From Plotosus lineatus (lineage: Eukaryota; Chordata; Actinopteri; Siluriformes; Plotosidae), in NCBI GenBank assembly GCA_024760905.1, contig CM045733.1:65881501-65945500 (forward strand): a stretch of DNA of 64,000 bases, written 5' to 3'. A program made the translations under genes and the position numbers. The notes below the pieces were generated by a model, which was not told the DNA's origin, did not search any database, and saw only the letters and a program-made list of their open reading frames with translations. Shown here piece by piece: positions 48,895 to 61,989 of the stretch. How positions within the stretch are numbered: the stretch's first letter is position 1; every line of letters begins with the position of its first letter.

Positions 48895-49200
48895 ATTCAC
48901 TCCTTTCCTCATTCCTTAATCATACCAAGGTCACAGGGAGGCTAAAGCCTATCTCAGCTGACTGCAGGTGAAGGCTTGGTACATCTTGAACAGCTCGCCA
49001 ACGCAACCATTAATATTCACAACTATGAGCAATTTGGAGCAGCCAGTTAGTGTAATTCATGTGTCCGTGGATGTGGTAGGAAACAGGAGGAGCCGGAGGA
49101 AACCTACGCACGCACAAGGAGAATATACAAACTCCACCGAGCCTGGGACTCAACCCCAGGACCTTCTCGCTGCGAGGCGGCCGTGCAATCCAATTAGCTG
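48895..49200 (-). mobile_element. SINE head C with tail a, diverged
   Basis: Tail a remnant ('aaggtcacagggaggctaaa'), C body ('gagcaatttggagcagccag') and head ('gggactcaaccccaggacct'). Confidence 0.7.
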
Positions 49201-49204
49201 AGGT

Positions 49205-49675
49205 TAATGGGGTGCTCAGTGTATTTATTATTAAACTATATTATGCTTTTAGCTGAGGAAGTGCAACATAAAATATTTTCCCTCTTGTTCCTAACTAATC
49301 CCCTTGTACAAATTAAAAGTCATTGAAATAATGAAATATTAAGAAATCTCAATAATGAAAACACCCAAAAAATATTTCATGCGCTAAATAAATAAAACTT
49401 TCTTATCGGGGTGAAGAGTGGTGCTTTAAATATCTACTTCAGTTTAAAAAAAAAACAAACAAAAAAAAAAAAAAAAAACACTGCCTCAGTTCTTAACTTT
49501 GGTAAGTCCCACATTAACAATCTGATAATGCTCATGTGATCTCACTTCCTCTAAAATGTACAGAGCAGATGTTTTGGTGTAAATTATGAAATAAACATGT
49601 GGAAAGGTTAATGGCCAACATGGCCCTTCTATGTCCTTTTATTTATATTGTTTATGAAATGCATCCAATATTTTT

Positions 49676-49724
<49 letters not shown>

Positions 49725-49900
49725 GCTAAAACAGTGCACAATAGCCATAAAACAACTTACAAACACCAACAATATATCAAACTATTAAAGTGCTTGTAGA
49801 CTGTGATCATGACTTATATAGATTTTAATGATATATCAATGTACAAATAATATATTGTCTAGTTTGACAGCTGTTAATTACAGACATAAATTCGATCGGT
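49205..49900. other. No gene; (TC)n and poly(A) tracts
   Basis: Poly(A)-rich run at 49446-49480 and (TC)n at 49679-49717. Otherwise unique-looking. Confidence 0.5.
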
Positions 49901-50077
49901 TTTCAGTGAGTGCTCCATCCTTATCAGGGTCATGTTGGGTTTGGATTTGTGTGCAGTAGGAATACACCCTGGATAAGGTGCAGTTCCCGCCCAGACACAT
50001 TCATGAAGTCGTTTACTCCTGGGTGCAATGGAACTAAAACAAATTCTTACTTGTATTAAGAGGGGTGCTTGGACAAC

Positions 50078-50127
50078 AGTGGTGGTGGTGGTGGTGGTGG
50101 TGGTGGTGGCGGCGGCGGCGGAGGCGG
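50078..50127. repeat. (GGT)n/(GGC)n trinucleotide repeat
   Basis: GGT run passing into GGC near 50109. Translated frames give glycine or valine runs that are artefacts. Confidence 0.9.
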
Positions 50128-50239
50128 GGATACCCATGTGGAAACTCCGTATAGAAAAGTCACCAATATCTGGATTAAACAGAGGGATGAGCTGGGACTG
50201 TGTCACCTATGCCCACTACAGGGTGAAATATGCATTTCA

Positions 50240-50555
50240 TGTCATTTCATCTTCTAAACTTCCTCATCCTCTATTATGATCATGGGGAAGCTGGAGCCCA
50301 TCCCGGCCAACTCCAGATAAAAGCGGGGTACACCGTTAACAGACACACACAATCATTCATACTTAATATTCACATCTAGGGGCACTTGAGACTATCTAGA
50401 CAGTGAAAGGAAAATATTAGAACCTGGAAAAAACCCACATCAGCACGGAGAGAAAATGCAAACTCTGAACAAAAATGCCACCGCTGGCTGGACACAGGGC
50501 TTGAACCCACGACCTTTTTCCTGTGAGACCGATGTGCTAATCACTACACCAGCAT
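50240..50555 (-). mobile_element. SINE head C with tail a, diverged
   Basis: Tail a ('gatcatggggaagctggagc'), body ('aaacccacatcagcacggag') and head with reverse A-box 'gtgctaatcactacaccagc'. Confidence 0.75.
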
Positions 50556-50569
50556 TGATTTTTTTGATT

Positions 50570-50870
50570 GATTAACTGTTTGGGTTTTTACACCCGAGCC
50601 TAGCGGCTCATCAGGCCGGTGCTTATCCCCGGTTTCCATAGCATGAAGCGACCAGGAGTTCAACTCCCCCTGGATGGGACGCTAGTCCACTGTAGGTTCC
50701 CTTCCCAGTATATTTTTACTGGTACCCATTTATACTGCTGGGTGACCAAGGGCACACTTGTGGTTGAGACCTTGCCCAGGGGTCTTAGCACAGTGAGGGT
50801 CTCAGTGGGACTTGAACTCACAACCTCCCGATCATGAGCCCAACACTCTAACCACTACACCACCAGCTCC
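50570..50870 (-). mobile_element. SINE head B, full length
   Basis: Reverse complement of the other B copies, from 'gggtttttacacccgagcct' to the head near 50860 ('cactctaaccactacaccac'). A short accagcat repeat at about 50548 and just downstream of the head may be its target duplication. Confidence 0.85.
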
Positions 50871-50899
50871 ACCTGCATCCACCAGCATGCTGCCCTATA

Positions 50900-51056
50900 A
50901 ACGTGAGGGGAAAAAAAAAAAAAAGCTCAGGAACGATACCATCGGGAATTTTCTTGACAACATTTTAATTCTTATCTTTTCAGAAATGTTGGCTTTGGAA
51001 ATTTACCCAAGCAAAACATTTCTACATGTTGCACTGCTTCAGGGTTGAACCGGAGG

Positions 51057-51087
<31 letters not shown>

Positions 51088-51475
51088 TCACCCCAAACAA
51101 GTTTCAAGTGTCCCACGTGGTTTTTATTTTGACGGTACTGCAGAGATACTTCCTTCTGTCTCTGGAGTAAAAGAGACAAAATGTTCCAAACACAAAAGGC
51201 TGTTGTTTCGAGCACAGAAACAGGAATCAGCACATGAAGCTGTGCTTCTTGGTCAAGAGAGTGTGTGCCATAAATTATCCCTGAGTATCTGTGCTTAATT
51301 GATAAGTCACAAAAGCAATAAACAAGGAGAAAAACAACACGTTTCTATTTAGTATGTTTGCGGAATTCACAGTTCTCAGTACATGAGCTTTTGAACAAAG
51401 TGGACGAGTCCTCTAGATGAAACTGATGAGTTTTGATGAATGTCTGATTGCAGCTCGCCTTTGTGGGATCAACAG

Positions 51476-51524
<49 letters not shown>

Positions 51525-52440
51525 CACTCAGCCTGGTTGTTTGAAAAGGGTGAAACAGTACGCTGCGATTTTGTACATGCATTACAACAAATACACTTGA
51601 ACCCACATCCCCTCGCCCACAGCCACCACAATGTAGTCAAACAGAAGGCTCTGTGTACACCATGCGTTTAGTGTATGAAACACAAGCACGCTTTGCACGT
51701 CTCTTCCCCCACACAAATAAAGACTGCATATCCTGGAATAAAATGTATTTCAGGTTTTGGTCCTGTTTTGGACGTTTTGGGACTTTTAACCAAACTGAGA
51801 TTAAAAGAGTAATGTATATAATAAAAGAAAGTGTACGGATCTCGATAAAAAAAAAAAGAAATGCACTTATTTTCTTTTAAAGTATACAAATATGAACTTG
51901 CTGTCCAATCTCAACTCTGAACATGCTCACACATTTATATGTCAAAAACTGTAAGTGAACTTGACTTCAGTGTGTGTCCCCTTGTATGAGTGGGAAGTAT
52001 CAAAAAGAACAAAATGTTCCAGACTGTGTAAACTGAAACTAGGTCACGTTGCTTTTATGAAATCCTCTGCTTCCCCCATTCGGATCTGTGTGACACTGCA
52101 GCTACATGCTGACAATTGGGAGGGGAAGGTGAAGTGGGGTGGAGTGGGGGGGGGGGGGGGGGGATTCAATCAATTCATTCAATTATATGAACATTATGCT
52201 GAATGAGTGAGAAGAAAAATTGAATCATCATTGAATTAGATTTACAATGGCTGCGATGAATAAAAAGCAATACTGATACAACATGGTATTATGCTGGAGT
52301 CTAAATAAATGATTGCTGAATCGCTGAAAGTAGAAAAAAAAATTAATGCTGCATCATCTGGGTACTTCAGCGGAATAAGATTACCCTTTGTACATCATCG
52401 ATTAAGATAGAATAAAAATCACATTATAGTGTATATACAC
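50900..52440. other. No gene; homopolymers and a (CA)n tract
   Basis: Poly(A) at 51056-51085, (CA)n at 51477-51520, poly(G) at 52146-52163. Open frames in between carry no domain. Confidence 0.5.
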
Positions 52441-52473
52441 ACACACACACAGAGAGAGAGAGAGCGAGAGAGA

Positions 52474-52533
<60 letters not shown>
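52441..52533. repeat. (CA)n(GA)n microsatellite
   Basis: Short CA run followed by about 80 bases of GA with a few interruptions. Confidence 0.95.
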
Positions 52534-52538
<5 letters not shown>

Positions 52539-52650
52539 AATGGTTGCTTGTTGACTACGATAGTCTGGCAATGGTCAGGGAGCACCTCGTCTTCTGACAA
52601 TGTCGGCTAAGATAAGCTTCAGCTTCTGTGTGACCCTTGTCGTAGTATTA

Positions 52651-52968
<318 letters not shown>

Positions 52969-53000
52969 TAATACTACTACAAGGGTCACACAGAAGCTGA

Positions 53001-53590
53001 ATTTTAAGTACTTAGGCTCAACAATCCAGAGCAATGGAGAGTGTGGAAAAGAGGTGAAGAAGCGCGTGCAGGCAGGTTGGAATGGATGGAGAAAAGTGTC
53101 CGGTGTGATGTGTGATAGGAAGGTATCGGCAAGAATGAAGGGAAAAGTGTACAAGACGGTGTTGAGGCCAGCGATGTTGTATGGTTTAGAGACAGTGGCC
53201 CTGGGGAAAAGACAGGAGGCAGAGATGGAGGTAGCAGAGATGAAAATGTTGAGGTTCTCTTTGGGAGTAACGAGGATGGATAGGATCAGAAACGAGTACA
53301 TCAGAGGGACAGCACATGTTCGATGTTTTGGAGACAAAGTCAGAGAGGCTAGATTGAGATGGTTTGGACATGTACAGAGGAGGGATAGTGAGTATATTGG
53401 TAGTAGGATGCTGAGGTTGGAACAACCAGGCAGAAGGCCCAGAGGAAGACCAAAGAGAAGATTTATGGATGTGGTGAAGGCGGACATGAAGGTCGTTGGA
53501 GTAACAGTAGAAGATGCAGAGGATAGGGAGAGATGGAGGCAGATCATTTGCTGTGGCGACTCCTGAAGGGAACAGCCGAAAGAAAAAGAA

Positions 53591-53594
<4 letters not shown>
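53001..53594 (+). mobile_element. RTE-like LINE, 5'-truncated copy 4, well preserved
   Basis: Open reading frame through FKYLGSTIQSNGECGKEVKK, RPAMLYGLETVALGKRQEAE, LRWFGHVQRRDSEYIGSRML, GRRPRGRPKRRF to ICCGDS at 53566, then the 3' end. The 5' start coincides within one base with that of copy 3. Forms a subfamily with copy 5 (VGV-VEDAEDRERWRQI). Confidence 0.9.

Positions 53595-53662
<68 letters not shown>
53595..53662. repeat. (TA)n microsatellite
   Basis: TA run directly after the LINE tail. Confidence 0.95.
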
Positions 53663-53664
<2 letters not shown>

Positions 53665-53666
<2 letters not shown>

Positions 53667-54740
53667 CAGATAAAATCAGTGAGTGGATGAGCCCATAACC
53701 TTATTGTACATAGGCTGGAGCCACAGTTGTAGGCTGTATCGGCCACGGCACTGAAGGTGAACTCTTGTCATTCCTAATATGACCAGGTGATGGAGGCAAA
53801 GAGCAACTTCTCTTCAGACTCCCGACTGCATCTCTCGGTTTTCTCTTGTTGACCTGACCGTCAGTTCAACACTTATTCTATTAACTAATGTCAGCTTCAT
53901 TGGCATCGATGATTAATTCTGAAAACATTCTGATGGCATTTTAAACTTCTCTTCCATATGCATAATACATTTTCACTCTGGAACAACAATTTTCTCCATT
54001 ACCTGCAATTCCATGTGTCTACTCAGTGATAGTGGTGCGGTTGTAATTTAGGCCTTGCCTCATTTATACATAATGTAAGACATGTATCAAGCCTGTTCAG
54101 CTTTCTCACCTCCTCTTCTATACACTCTGTTGAAACAGATTAGTCTCCAAAGCCTTACCTGTCATTATGCCTGTCGCCACACACCTGAGCCACGTCTCGG
54201 CAGAAACTCGACATGACTGCATTGTATAGCTCCACAGCATGCTGGAACTCTGGGTCTGACATTTACTGTCTTCAGTAATTCTGTATGGGCTTCTCGTTTT
54301 TATGACATTGAGTATCACTGAACATTGGTGTGTAGGAAGAAAAATCCCTTGTCCTTTTGTTTTAAACCATTAACAGTTGGCCATTATGGTATCTGATGAA
54401 AACATGGCTCCTGTTAAATGTTATTGTATCTGCACTAGAAAGTAGCAGCTTGCAACTGCCAATTTAATTTAATGAAAATATTCCAACAAATAATAAATTA
54501 CTGTATTAGCAGAATTGTGAAACACAGCACAACTTTTTTATTTTTAGGATTGAGTTTTAAAGAGATAACTTCACACTTAATTTAATTTTTAGTTGTAAAC
54601 TAAATTATATGACTGGAATGTGATATGCTTTTTATATTTATAAATGTATAGGTTTTTACAAGGTAACATTTTAATGAGTTTAAAGTGCTGAATGACTTGA
54701 TAATTGTATATGTCATGAAATAATTATAATAAAAATATAT
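53665..54740. other. No gene recognised
   Basis: AT-rich unique-looking DNA. Confidence 0.5.
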
Positions 54741-54743
54741 ATA

Positions 54744-55149
54744 CAATGGTACCTCACCTTATGAAAAAATCCAAGTTATGTAAAGCATTTAGCTAAAATT
54801 TCCGTCTCTGGATACAAAAAAAAAAAATTCACGTTACAAAACGCGCCATCTCAAAAATTCAAACAATGCGCGAGTTGCTCTCCCATTGGCTATCTCCCAA
54901 CACCCTGCTCCGCTGGCCTCCCATTGGCTATTATGGAGCTGCATCTCCATAATACCCATGATGCTTTTTGTGTGCCTTCGACCCATTGTTCATCACGGAG
55001 TTCTAACACGCGTAAAAGGACAGAGTTACTGTTGTTTCTTGAGTTTTTCGAGTGTGCTCATTGCAACTTTATTTTTTGGCTCAGGCTTTTAACCTTGCAT
55101 AAACATTTGTAATTAAACTCTGCTAAGAAGACATGGTCAACACACGCGT

Positions 55150-55188
<39 letters not shown>

Positions 55189-55489
55189 TGATTCCCGCTG
55201 AAAGTGATTCCCGGTGCGAGTGAAAAGAAGAAGCAGGCTCGTGGCATGCGGTTGAGTGATATCGCAAAGGAATATGGCCAAAATCTGTCTACCATCGGTA
55301 CTATATTGAAGTAGAAGGAGGCCTTAAAGGGTATACTTTTATCATTTTTAAAGTGTTTAGGGGTTGTATTGGGGGCCTTGGAACAAATCAGGCCTTTTAC
55401 ATGTAAAATTCTACTCAACTTACGAAAAAAAAATCAGGTTACGAAACCACTTCTGGAACGGATTAATTTCGTAAGGTGAGGTACCACTG
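54744..55489 (+). mobile_element. Tigger element, family 1, with internal (CA)n
   Basis: Left end 'caatggtacctcaccttatg', right end 'gtaaggtgaggtaccactg'. (CA)n at 55148-55182, then the HTH (MRLSDIAKEYGQNLSTIGTI, about 55247-55305). Close relative of 25009-25809; no catalytic domain. Confidence 0.82.
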
Positions 55490-55710
55490 TACTGTATATT
55501 AAATTACAGACAAAGCAGTGCCAACCAACATTTAATAAGAAGCAGCTTCAGCCTTGGGTGGAAGTCAGTGAAACTCTGTTCATTTTAAAATACATACTTG
55601 ATCGAGACTTACTGAGCAACTCCACAGTGAGGAGTGGTTGGACTTCACCTCCGAACTAAGGATGAAGTTACATTTTACCTTTCAAAGAATATGCACACGG
55701 TTTATGTCCT
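55490..55710. other. Nothing recognised
   Basis: Short unique-looking interval. Confidence 0.4.
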
Positions 55711-55711
55711 T

Positions 55712-56035
55712 TATTCATTCATTTTTGGAACTGTTTAATCCTAATTAGGGTCCCGGGGAGGCTTGTGCCCATCCCAGTCGACTCTGAGCGAGGGCAGAGT
55801 ACACCCTGGACAGCTCACCAGACCATCGCAGCGCGGAAACATGCTGATGGCTTTGCAGCTAGTCTTGTTGAAAGTCAGCAATGGTTCTTTTACATGAACC
55901 TCTCACCATAGACAGTGAGAGATATGGCTGGCCTTTGATAACCCAGTTAGCTGCACTGGGGGGACAGTGACAACCCGTTGAGAATGGGGCTTGAAACCCC
56001 AATCTTAGGATCATTGATCCAGCATCATTCTGTCG
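55712..56035 (-). mobile_element. SINE, head A with tail a, full length
   Basis: (ATTC) end, tail a, A body ('gtcagcaatggttcttttac') and head on the minus strand to about 56030. Confidence 0.85.
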
Positions 56036-56192
56036 TTTATTTATTTATTAAAATGCACAACAGTGGTCAAACCATATGCGTCAGTGACGTTGATGAACTT
56101 TACATTTGTTGACTGCCATTTTCATTCAAGAATTATCCTCTTTTCTATTATAAATAGAAAAACCACTCAGATCGTGCTTTTCTCATGCACTA

Positions 56193-57180
56193 TAGCGATC
56201 CCTCACTTTCCGCGGTTAATGAGGACTGAGATTCCCCGACGACCGCCGATTTCCGCAAAGTAGGATCAACCCCCCCTGACTGACATAAATATGAATAAAT
56301 ACATATTCGACCCTATAAATGCTCATAATAGCAATTAAACATTCAAAAACAATGCACAAGATGTAAATAAAATATAAATATACACACATCCAACGTGCAG
56401 GCAGGTTGGAATGGATGGAGAAAAGTGTCCGGTGTGATGTGTGATAGGAGAGTATCGGCAAGAATGAAGGGAAAAGTGTACAAGACGGTGATGAGGCCAG
56501 CAATGTTGTGTGGTTTAGAGACAGTGGCCCTGGGGAAAAGACAGGAGTCAGAGCTGGAGGTAGCAGAGATGAAAATGTTGAGGTTCTCTTTGGGAGTAAC
56601 GAGGATGGATAGGATCAGAAACGAGTACATCAGAGGGACAGCACGTGTTCGATGTTTTGGAGACAAAGTCAGAGAGGCTAGATTGACATGGTTTGGACAT
56701 GTACAGAGGAGGGATAGTGAGTATATTGGTAGTAGGATGCTGAGGTTGGAACTACCAGGCAAAAGGCCCAGAGGAAGACCAAAGAGAAGATTTATGGATG
56801 TGGTGAAGGCGGACATGAAGGTCGTTGGAGTAAGAGTAGAAGATGCAGAGGATAGGGAGAGATGGAGGCAGATCATTTGCTGTGGCGACCCCTGAAGGGA
56901 ACAGCCAAAAGAAAAAGAAGTAGAAGAAGATACACACACATACGGACACGCACCTCACATAAAAATGTAAGTAGTTTTGTTAGGGGGTTTTGGGTTGGGT
57001 TTTTTTTTTTTTTTTTTTTTTTTTGCATAATTGGCCTTGATTGCAGCGTTTTCCTTAACTTTTCCTTTATTCTTCTTTAATTTCCTTATTTTTTTTTTTT
57101 TTTTTCTATGAATATTTTTGAAAAACCCGCAGTGCACTGTAGCCACAGAAGCGGAAGCACGAAGTAGCAAGGGATCACTG
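56193..57180 (+). mobile_element. Tigger-type MITE, family 2, with nested LINE
   Basis: Left end 'agcgatccctcactttccgc', right end 'gaagtagcaagggatcactg' followed by TA. A LINE fragment sits at 56390-56931. Poly(T) at 57000-57024 and 57088-57106. Confidence 0.82.
56390..56931 (+). mobile_element. RTE-like LINE, 5'-truncated copy 5
   Basis: Open frame from VQAGWNGWRKVSGVMCDRRV to WRQIICCGDP (stop at 56895), then the 3' end and (GAAGAA) tail. Flanked by CA-rich 'atacacacat'-like repeats. Nearly identical to copy 4 over their overlap. Confidence 0.9.
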
Positions 57181-57184
57181 TATA

Positions 57185-58060
57185 TGCTAATTTGTATTGT
57201 CGTGAAAATAAAGTGTTCCATAAGCTGATACCTTTTTCCATGTCAGGTTTAAAAGAAACAATAAAGTTGGAGCAGTTATTAATACTTCAATGAGCATTTG
57301 TATTTTTATTTCTTTTAGTGCTCGGGTGCATTGCATTTATGACCCAATATACAGAAAGCAGCGTTGCCCACACCTGCCGTGTTAATCTAATAACCATCAT
57401 TTGATCATATACAGTACATTAAGTTGGTATATTGGGTTGAAGCACGCTGTAGAGAAACTTTAACTTCTTTAACTGTTAACCGCATCAACAGAATGAAGTT
57501 AATCGCATGTCAAAAGAAAATCAAAGCCTGAGGGAATTAACATGCAGAGGAGTAAAACACTTTATTTCTCAGCAGAGATGTAGTTTGAAAAGAATGATAA
57601 TTTATTCGAATTTGAACTGGTTTAGGATACACATCCACTTCATATTTGAATCTGAATACAGACACAGCTGTATATAAGAGCTTCTCGGGGTGAATAAATA
57701 ACACAGTGCTTCTTTCTCTCGAGAACTTGTTCCTGCGTTGGCTCGTGATGCAGGTAGTGATTTGAACATGAGGATGTGACAACAGGACAAAGGGCTCAGT
57801 GTTCGGAGTCAGCTTGTATTATTTTGGCCCATACAAGCAACGGCCCGTGTATTCTTTAATTTGATAGATGTTTACGATTTTCCTGTACGGTTTCATACTG
57901 ACTCGACATTCATTTTGAAAAGAAAGATAAGGTAAAGCTGGGCGATCCATGTATTTCAACAATACGGGAAAGAACGAAAAAAAACAAACAAAGAAAATAA
58001 AACAAGGTGATACCAGAGTAGCTTTCTGGATTCGTTCACTATTCATAAGATTTAATTCTG
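57185..58060. other. No gene recognised
   Basis: Unique-looking AT-rich sequence without domains or termini. Confidence 0.5.
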
Positions 58061-58077
58061 ATGTTGTCAGGTGGGAA

Positions 58078-58420
58078 GTGGTGGCCTGGTGGTAAAGGTG
58101 CTGGATCACTGCTCCCAAGGCTGGGGGGGGGTTCAAGCTTCACTCTCAACTTGTTGTCACTGTCTCCCCCTAGTGGAGCTAACTGCTTTGTCAAAGGCTG
58201 GCCATGTCTGTCACTGTCTATGGTGTGAGGTTCATGTAAAAGAACCATTGCTGAATTTCAACGGCTGGATAGCCGTTAGCGTATTTCTGCCCTTTGATGG
58301 CCTAGTGAGCTGTCATGGGCGTACTCTGCCCTCGCCCAGAGTCGGTTGAGATGGGTGCCAGCCTCCCTGCAATCTTAATTAGGATTAAGCGGTTCAGAAA
58401 ATGAATGAATGAATGTTCTC
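58078..58420 (+). mobile_element. SINE, head A with tail a, full length
   Basis: Head 'gtggtggcctggtggtaaag' with a damaged B-box ('gttcaagcttc'), A body, and tail a ending 'ggttcagaaaatgaatgaat' with (GAAT)n. Confidence 0.87.
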
Positions 58421-58624
58421 TGGTTTCTCTCAATATTCATCCAAAACTCTAATATGTGTGTTTCTTCTGAATGGATTAACTTTCAAATGACACCAAACTA
58501 TAATCTTTCTAAACATTCTTCAGAAGCCCAGAATCTTTCTTTCAATGAAAATGTGCGTGTGTTCTGACACATCTCTGATTCATCAATATTTACAATAATA
58601 ATAATAATTATTATCGAATTCACT

Positions 58625-58750
58625 CCTATGATGGCCTGTTGAGCTGCCCAGGTTGTACCCCGCCCATGCTCCGACTCGGTTGAGATGGGTGCCAGCCTCC
58701 CCGTGACCCTAATTAAAATTAATCGGTTCAGAAAATGAATGAACGAATTA
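58625..58750 (+). mobile_element. SINE tail a fragment
   Basis: 'gatggcctgttgagctgccc' to 'ggttcagaaaatgaatgaac'. Confidence 0.75.
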
Positions 58751-58963
58751 TAGAACTCAAGAATGGGTGCAGAATGAGCCCGAAATAATATTGAAGCTTC
58801 TGTTGCCTCCCCAAAGTGGTCCGGTCCTGAACTGTTTATTCCTCTTATTCAACACTTATGACTGGACTGTAGCACAGAAGCATATTTCTGTGGAACCAGA
58901 AAAAAGAAAATTGTTTATACATATAATAATCATTTTCTCATACATTATAATAAGAATAGTACA

Positions 58964-59451
58964 CAGGGATCAATCACTTTCCGCAGTTAATTGGGACCGA
59001 GGTCCCCCTGTGACCGCCGAGTAGGATCAACCCCCCCCCCTGACCGATGTATACGTACATGTTTATGTGTATATAATATCAATAAATACAGATTGCATGG
59101 TATAAATGCTTATAATAGCAATTAAACATTCAAAAATAATGCACAAGATGTAAATAAAATATAAATACACACGCACAATGACACGTGTGCACACACACAG
59201 ATATTACAATAAAAATGTAAGTAGTTTTGTTGGGGGGTTTTGGGTTGCTTTTTTTGTTTTTGTGGTTTTTTTTTTTTTTTTTTTTTTTGCATAACCCGCC
59301 TTGTTTTGCAGCATTTTCCTTAACTTTTCCCTCTGTTCTAACTTAATTTCCTTATTTTTTAACTTTTTGATGAATATTTAAAAAAAACAACAAAAAAACG
59401 TGATGCACAGAAGCGGCATGAGTTGAAACGTGAAGTAGTGAGGGATCCCTG
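58964..59451 (+). mobile_element. Tigger-type MITE, family 2, uninterrupted
   Basis: Left end 'cagggatcaatcactttccg', right end 'gaagtagtgagggatccctg', TA on both sides. The cleanest copy of the family: about 490 bases, non-coding. Confidence 0.85.
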
Positions 59452-59619
59452 TATACTTAAATTTGTCTGTCGTTATAACCCGAGGAACAATTTTGTTCGA
59501 ACGATAAACTTTTTATAACAGAATGCAATTCCACTGATCTATTTTTCTCTTTCTCACACGACAATAATACGCTTCCATAACATCGAACCTGTCAGGAATT
59601 TTGTCTAATTTATTTATTA

Positions 59620-60480
59620 TTCATTCATTCTGGAGAGCAACAGGATGAGGTCATCAGTGTGTGTAGTATTTATGCAGTAACAGGTTCATTTAAAAGCAAT
59701 TAATGTCCGAAAATGCTGTTGGCACGTGCTTTCAAAGGATCCTGCATTCTCTCTCACTATTATATTTTTATGCATGACATTTTTTCTGTCAGTTCACTGT
59801 GACCTTCCCACCATGCACTTGTCAGTTTGAGTAGCTGTGGATTTACACTAGGCATTTTTGCTCTATTTTTACTTCATGCACTCGATACTCGGTACAGGAG
59901 AAAATTAATGAGTTCCAGTTTCGTCTATTAGCAAATCTTCAGCTGTTCCATGTCCTACACGATGGCAGAGCAATTGATTGCTAATTCAAGCTTTGACCGA
60001 CATTAATCCTTCAGCAAATCAGAAGCCCAGGGGCACTAATTCAACACAAAGGCAGTGGCTATTTGCATCTTCAAACAGAACCTGCAGTGATCTATGGAGG
60101 CGACATGACATCCTGGAGCATGATTAATTCCCCCACCAGAGGACACAGTGAGCGAAATAAAGCAGCCGAATCAATAGTGCCTTTATTGATAAGTTTTGCC
60201 AGATAAATCTGACATTTAACTGTTACCACTGGGAGGAAAATATAACTCCTCGACAACCCAGTTATGCTTTCAAAAAGGGGCGAGGGAAGAAAGAAAAAGA
60301 GAAAAGGGGTCTGTTAAATTACAGAACGCCTCATTCCCTACTGTAGCATTCTATTTGCTGAGCTGAAAAAGTGTCTGAAATCAGGTTTGTGCGGTTGAAA
60401 GGGCTGGTCTTTCCTTCGAGGCAGTAATGTCTTACAGGGAATATTAAGCCATCACATCGGCAGCCGCGTCACACTGCTTT
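59620..60480. promoter_or_regulatory. Candidate conserved non-coding (enhancer-like) block
   Basis: Repeat-poor, moderate-GC sequence with many TAAT/ATTA homeodomain words, an octamer ATTTGCAT at 60061-60068, 'gcatgattaattccccca' at 60118, and paired 'attgattgctaattc'. It resembles enhancer-type vertebrate conserved elements in texture. This is an impression; conservation cannot be tested here. Confidence 0.35.
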
Positions 60481-61950
60481 GTTGAGAGAGCGCAATGCGT
60501 GGGCTGGCGATTTGGCCTTGGCTTAACAAGAGAGAAACGCAGGCCCACAGCGCTCAGCTTTCAGCTGCTGACACCAGCCTTACGTAAATCAAGGCTCTCT
60601 TGTCCAGTTTGCAAACAATGCAGCGCTCATCAGGCAGATAATGTCTCTCTCCCCCCCACCCCCCCTCCCCCCCTTGCTGGCCTTCTCTACAGGCTCTTTC
60701 TTTACCTGTACCTCCCAACTATAGCTTATTGTATTCCTCGCACTAAAATGGTGGAGACAGGACAGCAAGCTATGCATGGAATACATATGATGCGAGAACG
60801 GATCAATATGCAGAATTCCATGCACAAAGCAAAGCTGACAGGTCAGACTTCTAGAAAGCAGAGCATGACCTTTGAGAATACAACCCGAAACATCCCCTAA
60901 CTCTGGCAAGTTAATACTGACAACCCACTACGGCTGCACTCATGGATCATTTATTTTCCTGGACAGTACCAATTGGAGAAAAGGGGTAGTACTAGGAAAC
61001 AAAGTCAGGTCCATCAATTGCAGAACCCCCCTGAGTCACCCTGATGAGTTCTCTCCATTCCGCCTTCTCCACTTCCTTTCACATCTCAGGTATCATGGTC
61101 TATCAGTAGTGAACCAAAGGTTATTCAAAGAACACCAAGGATGTCTCCTCGGATTCCTGTCTTGTTTAAAATCACTTTTGCAGTGTGCTCTCCAGTGTCT
61201 TGCATTAGCCAGCTTTCAATTACTGCCAATGGCTCATCTACATACTGCACAGGGCAGGATCTGCACTCTCAGCCTATGCTGTTACACAGTGGCCCTGACA
61301 GGAAATCCATACGTGTCTGCTGTAGCCATTTAGCTTCCAGTTCTCTATTTGCGGCATGAACTTGTGTGATTTCATTTGTGAAAAAAAAAAAACATGATAA
61401 ATAATTTAAAGAAGAAAGCCATAGCTGGGGGCAAGGTTACTGTCAAAACATTCAAAAACACTGACATAGGTGCCGGATCGATTTCGATGTCTGCCTTCGT
61501 GGAACCTGTCTTTTGTTTTCACGCCGTTAGCCTTGCGTTAGCCCCATTTGCGGCCAAATGCACTCAGCTTATCCTCCATCTTTCTGACTACGTTCGTGGC
61601 CTTTTGAAATCAGACATTTTCAAGTCAAAGGCACTTTTTTAAAGCTTACACATGCAGCGGACGGTCAACAGGGGGCAATGTGACCTACTAAATCAGGTAC
61701 TGGTGTCGTGTGTTTTTTTTTTTTTTTTTTTTTTTTGTCCTCCAACTGGTGCAGTCGTCTTGTTCAAAGAAAAAAAAAGAAAAAAAGACTGCATTGCATT
61801 TAGGGCAATTGTGTAGCAACAGCAGGATGAAATGCCTGTGGATTTACAGCAGTCTCTGGCAGTCTGCATTGTATGCCTCAATTTTGTTTAGACAACCTGT
61901 TCTCCATGTATAATTAACGCTGATACAATTACTATTCTTTATGTCTGTGG
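60481..61950. other. No confident gene; unique-looking DNA
   Basis: Open frames at 60499-60900 (133 codons), 60872-61333 and 61394-61642 have no recognised domain and no splice context I can defend. Poly(T) at 61711-61736. A CTCF-like word is noted separately. Confidence 0.45.
61664..61680 (+). promoter_or_regulatory. CTCF-like motif
   Basis: 'tcaacagggggcaatg' resembles the CTCF core (A-C/G-AGGGGGC). Single-word match, so chance is possible. Confidence 0.25.
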
Positions 61951-61989
61951 ACATGCATAAATATAAACTGGGGCAGGTTTTGTGTTGAG

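Noticed and set aside
50600..50660. CTGATGA in the type B SINE as another hammerhead
   Set aside because: 'ggcctgatgagcc..ggctcgggtg' gives CUGAUGA and a short helix, but the required GAAA after stem II is absent in all four copies.
60499..61333. Possible exons in the repeat-poor region
   Set aside because: Open frames of 133 and 153 codons show no domain, run through pyrimidine-rich low-complexity sequence and have no convincing splice sites.
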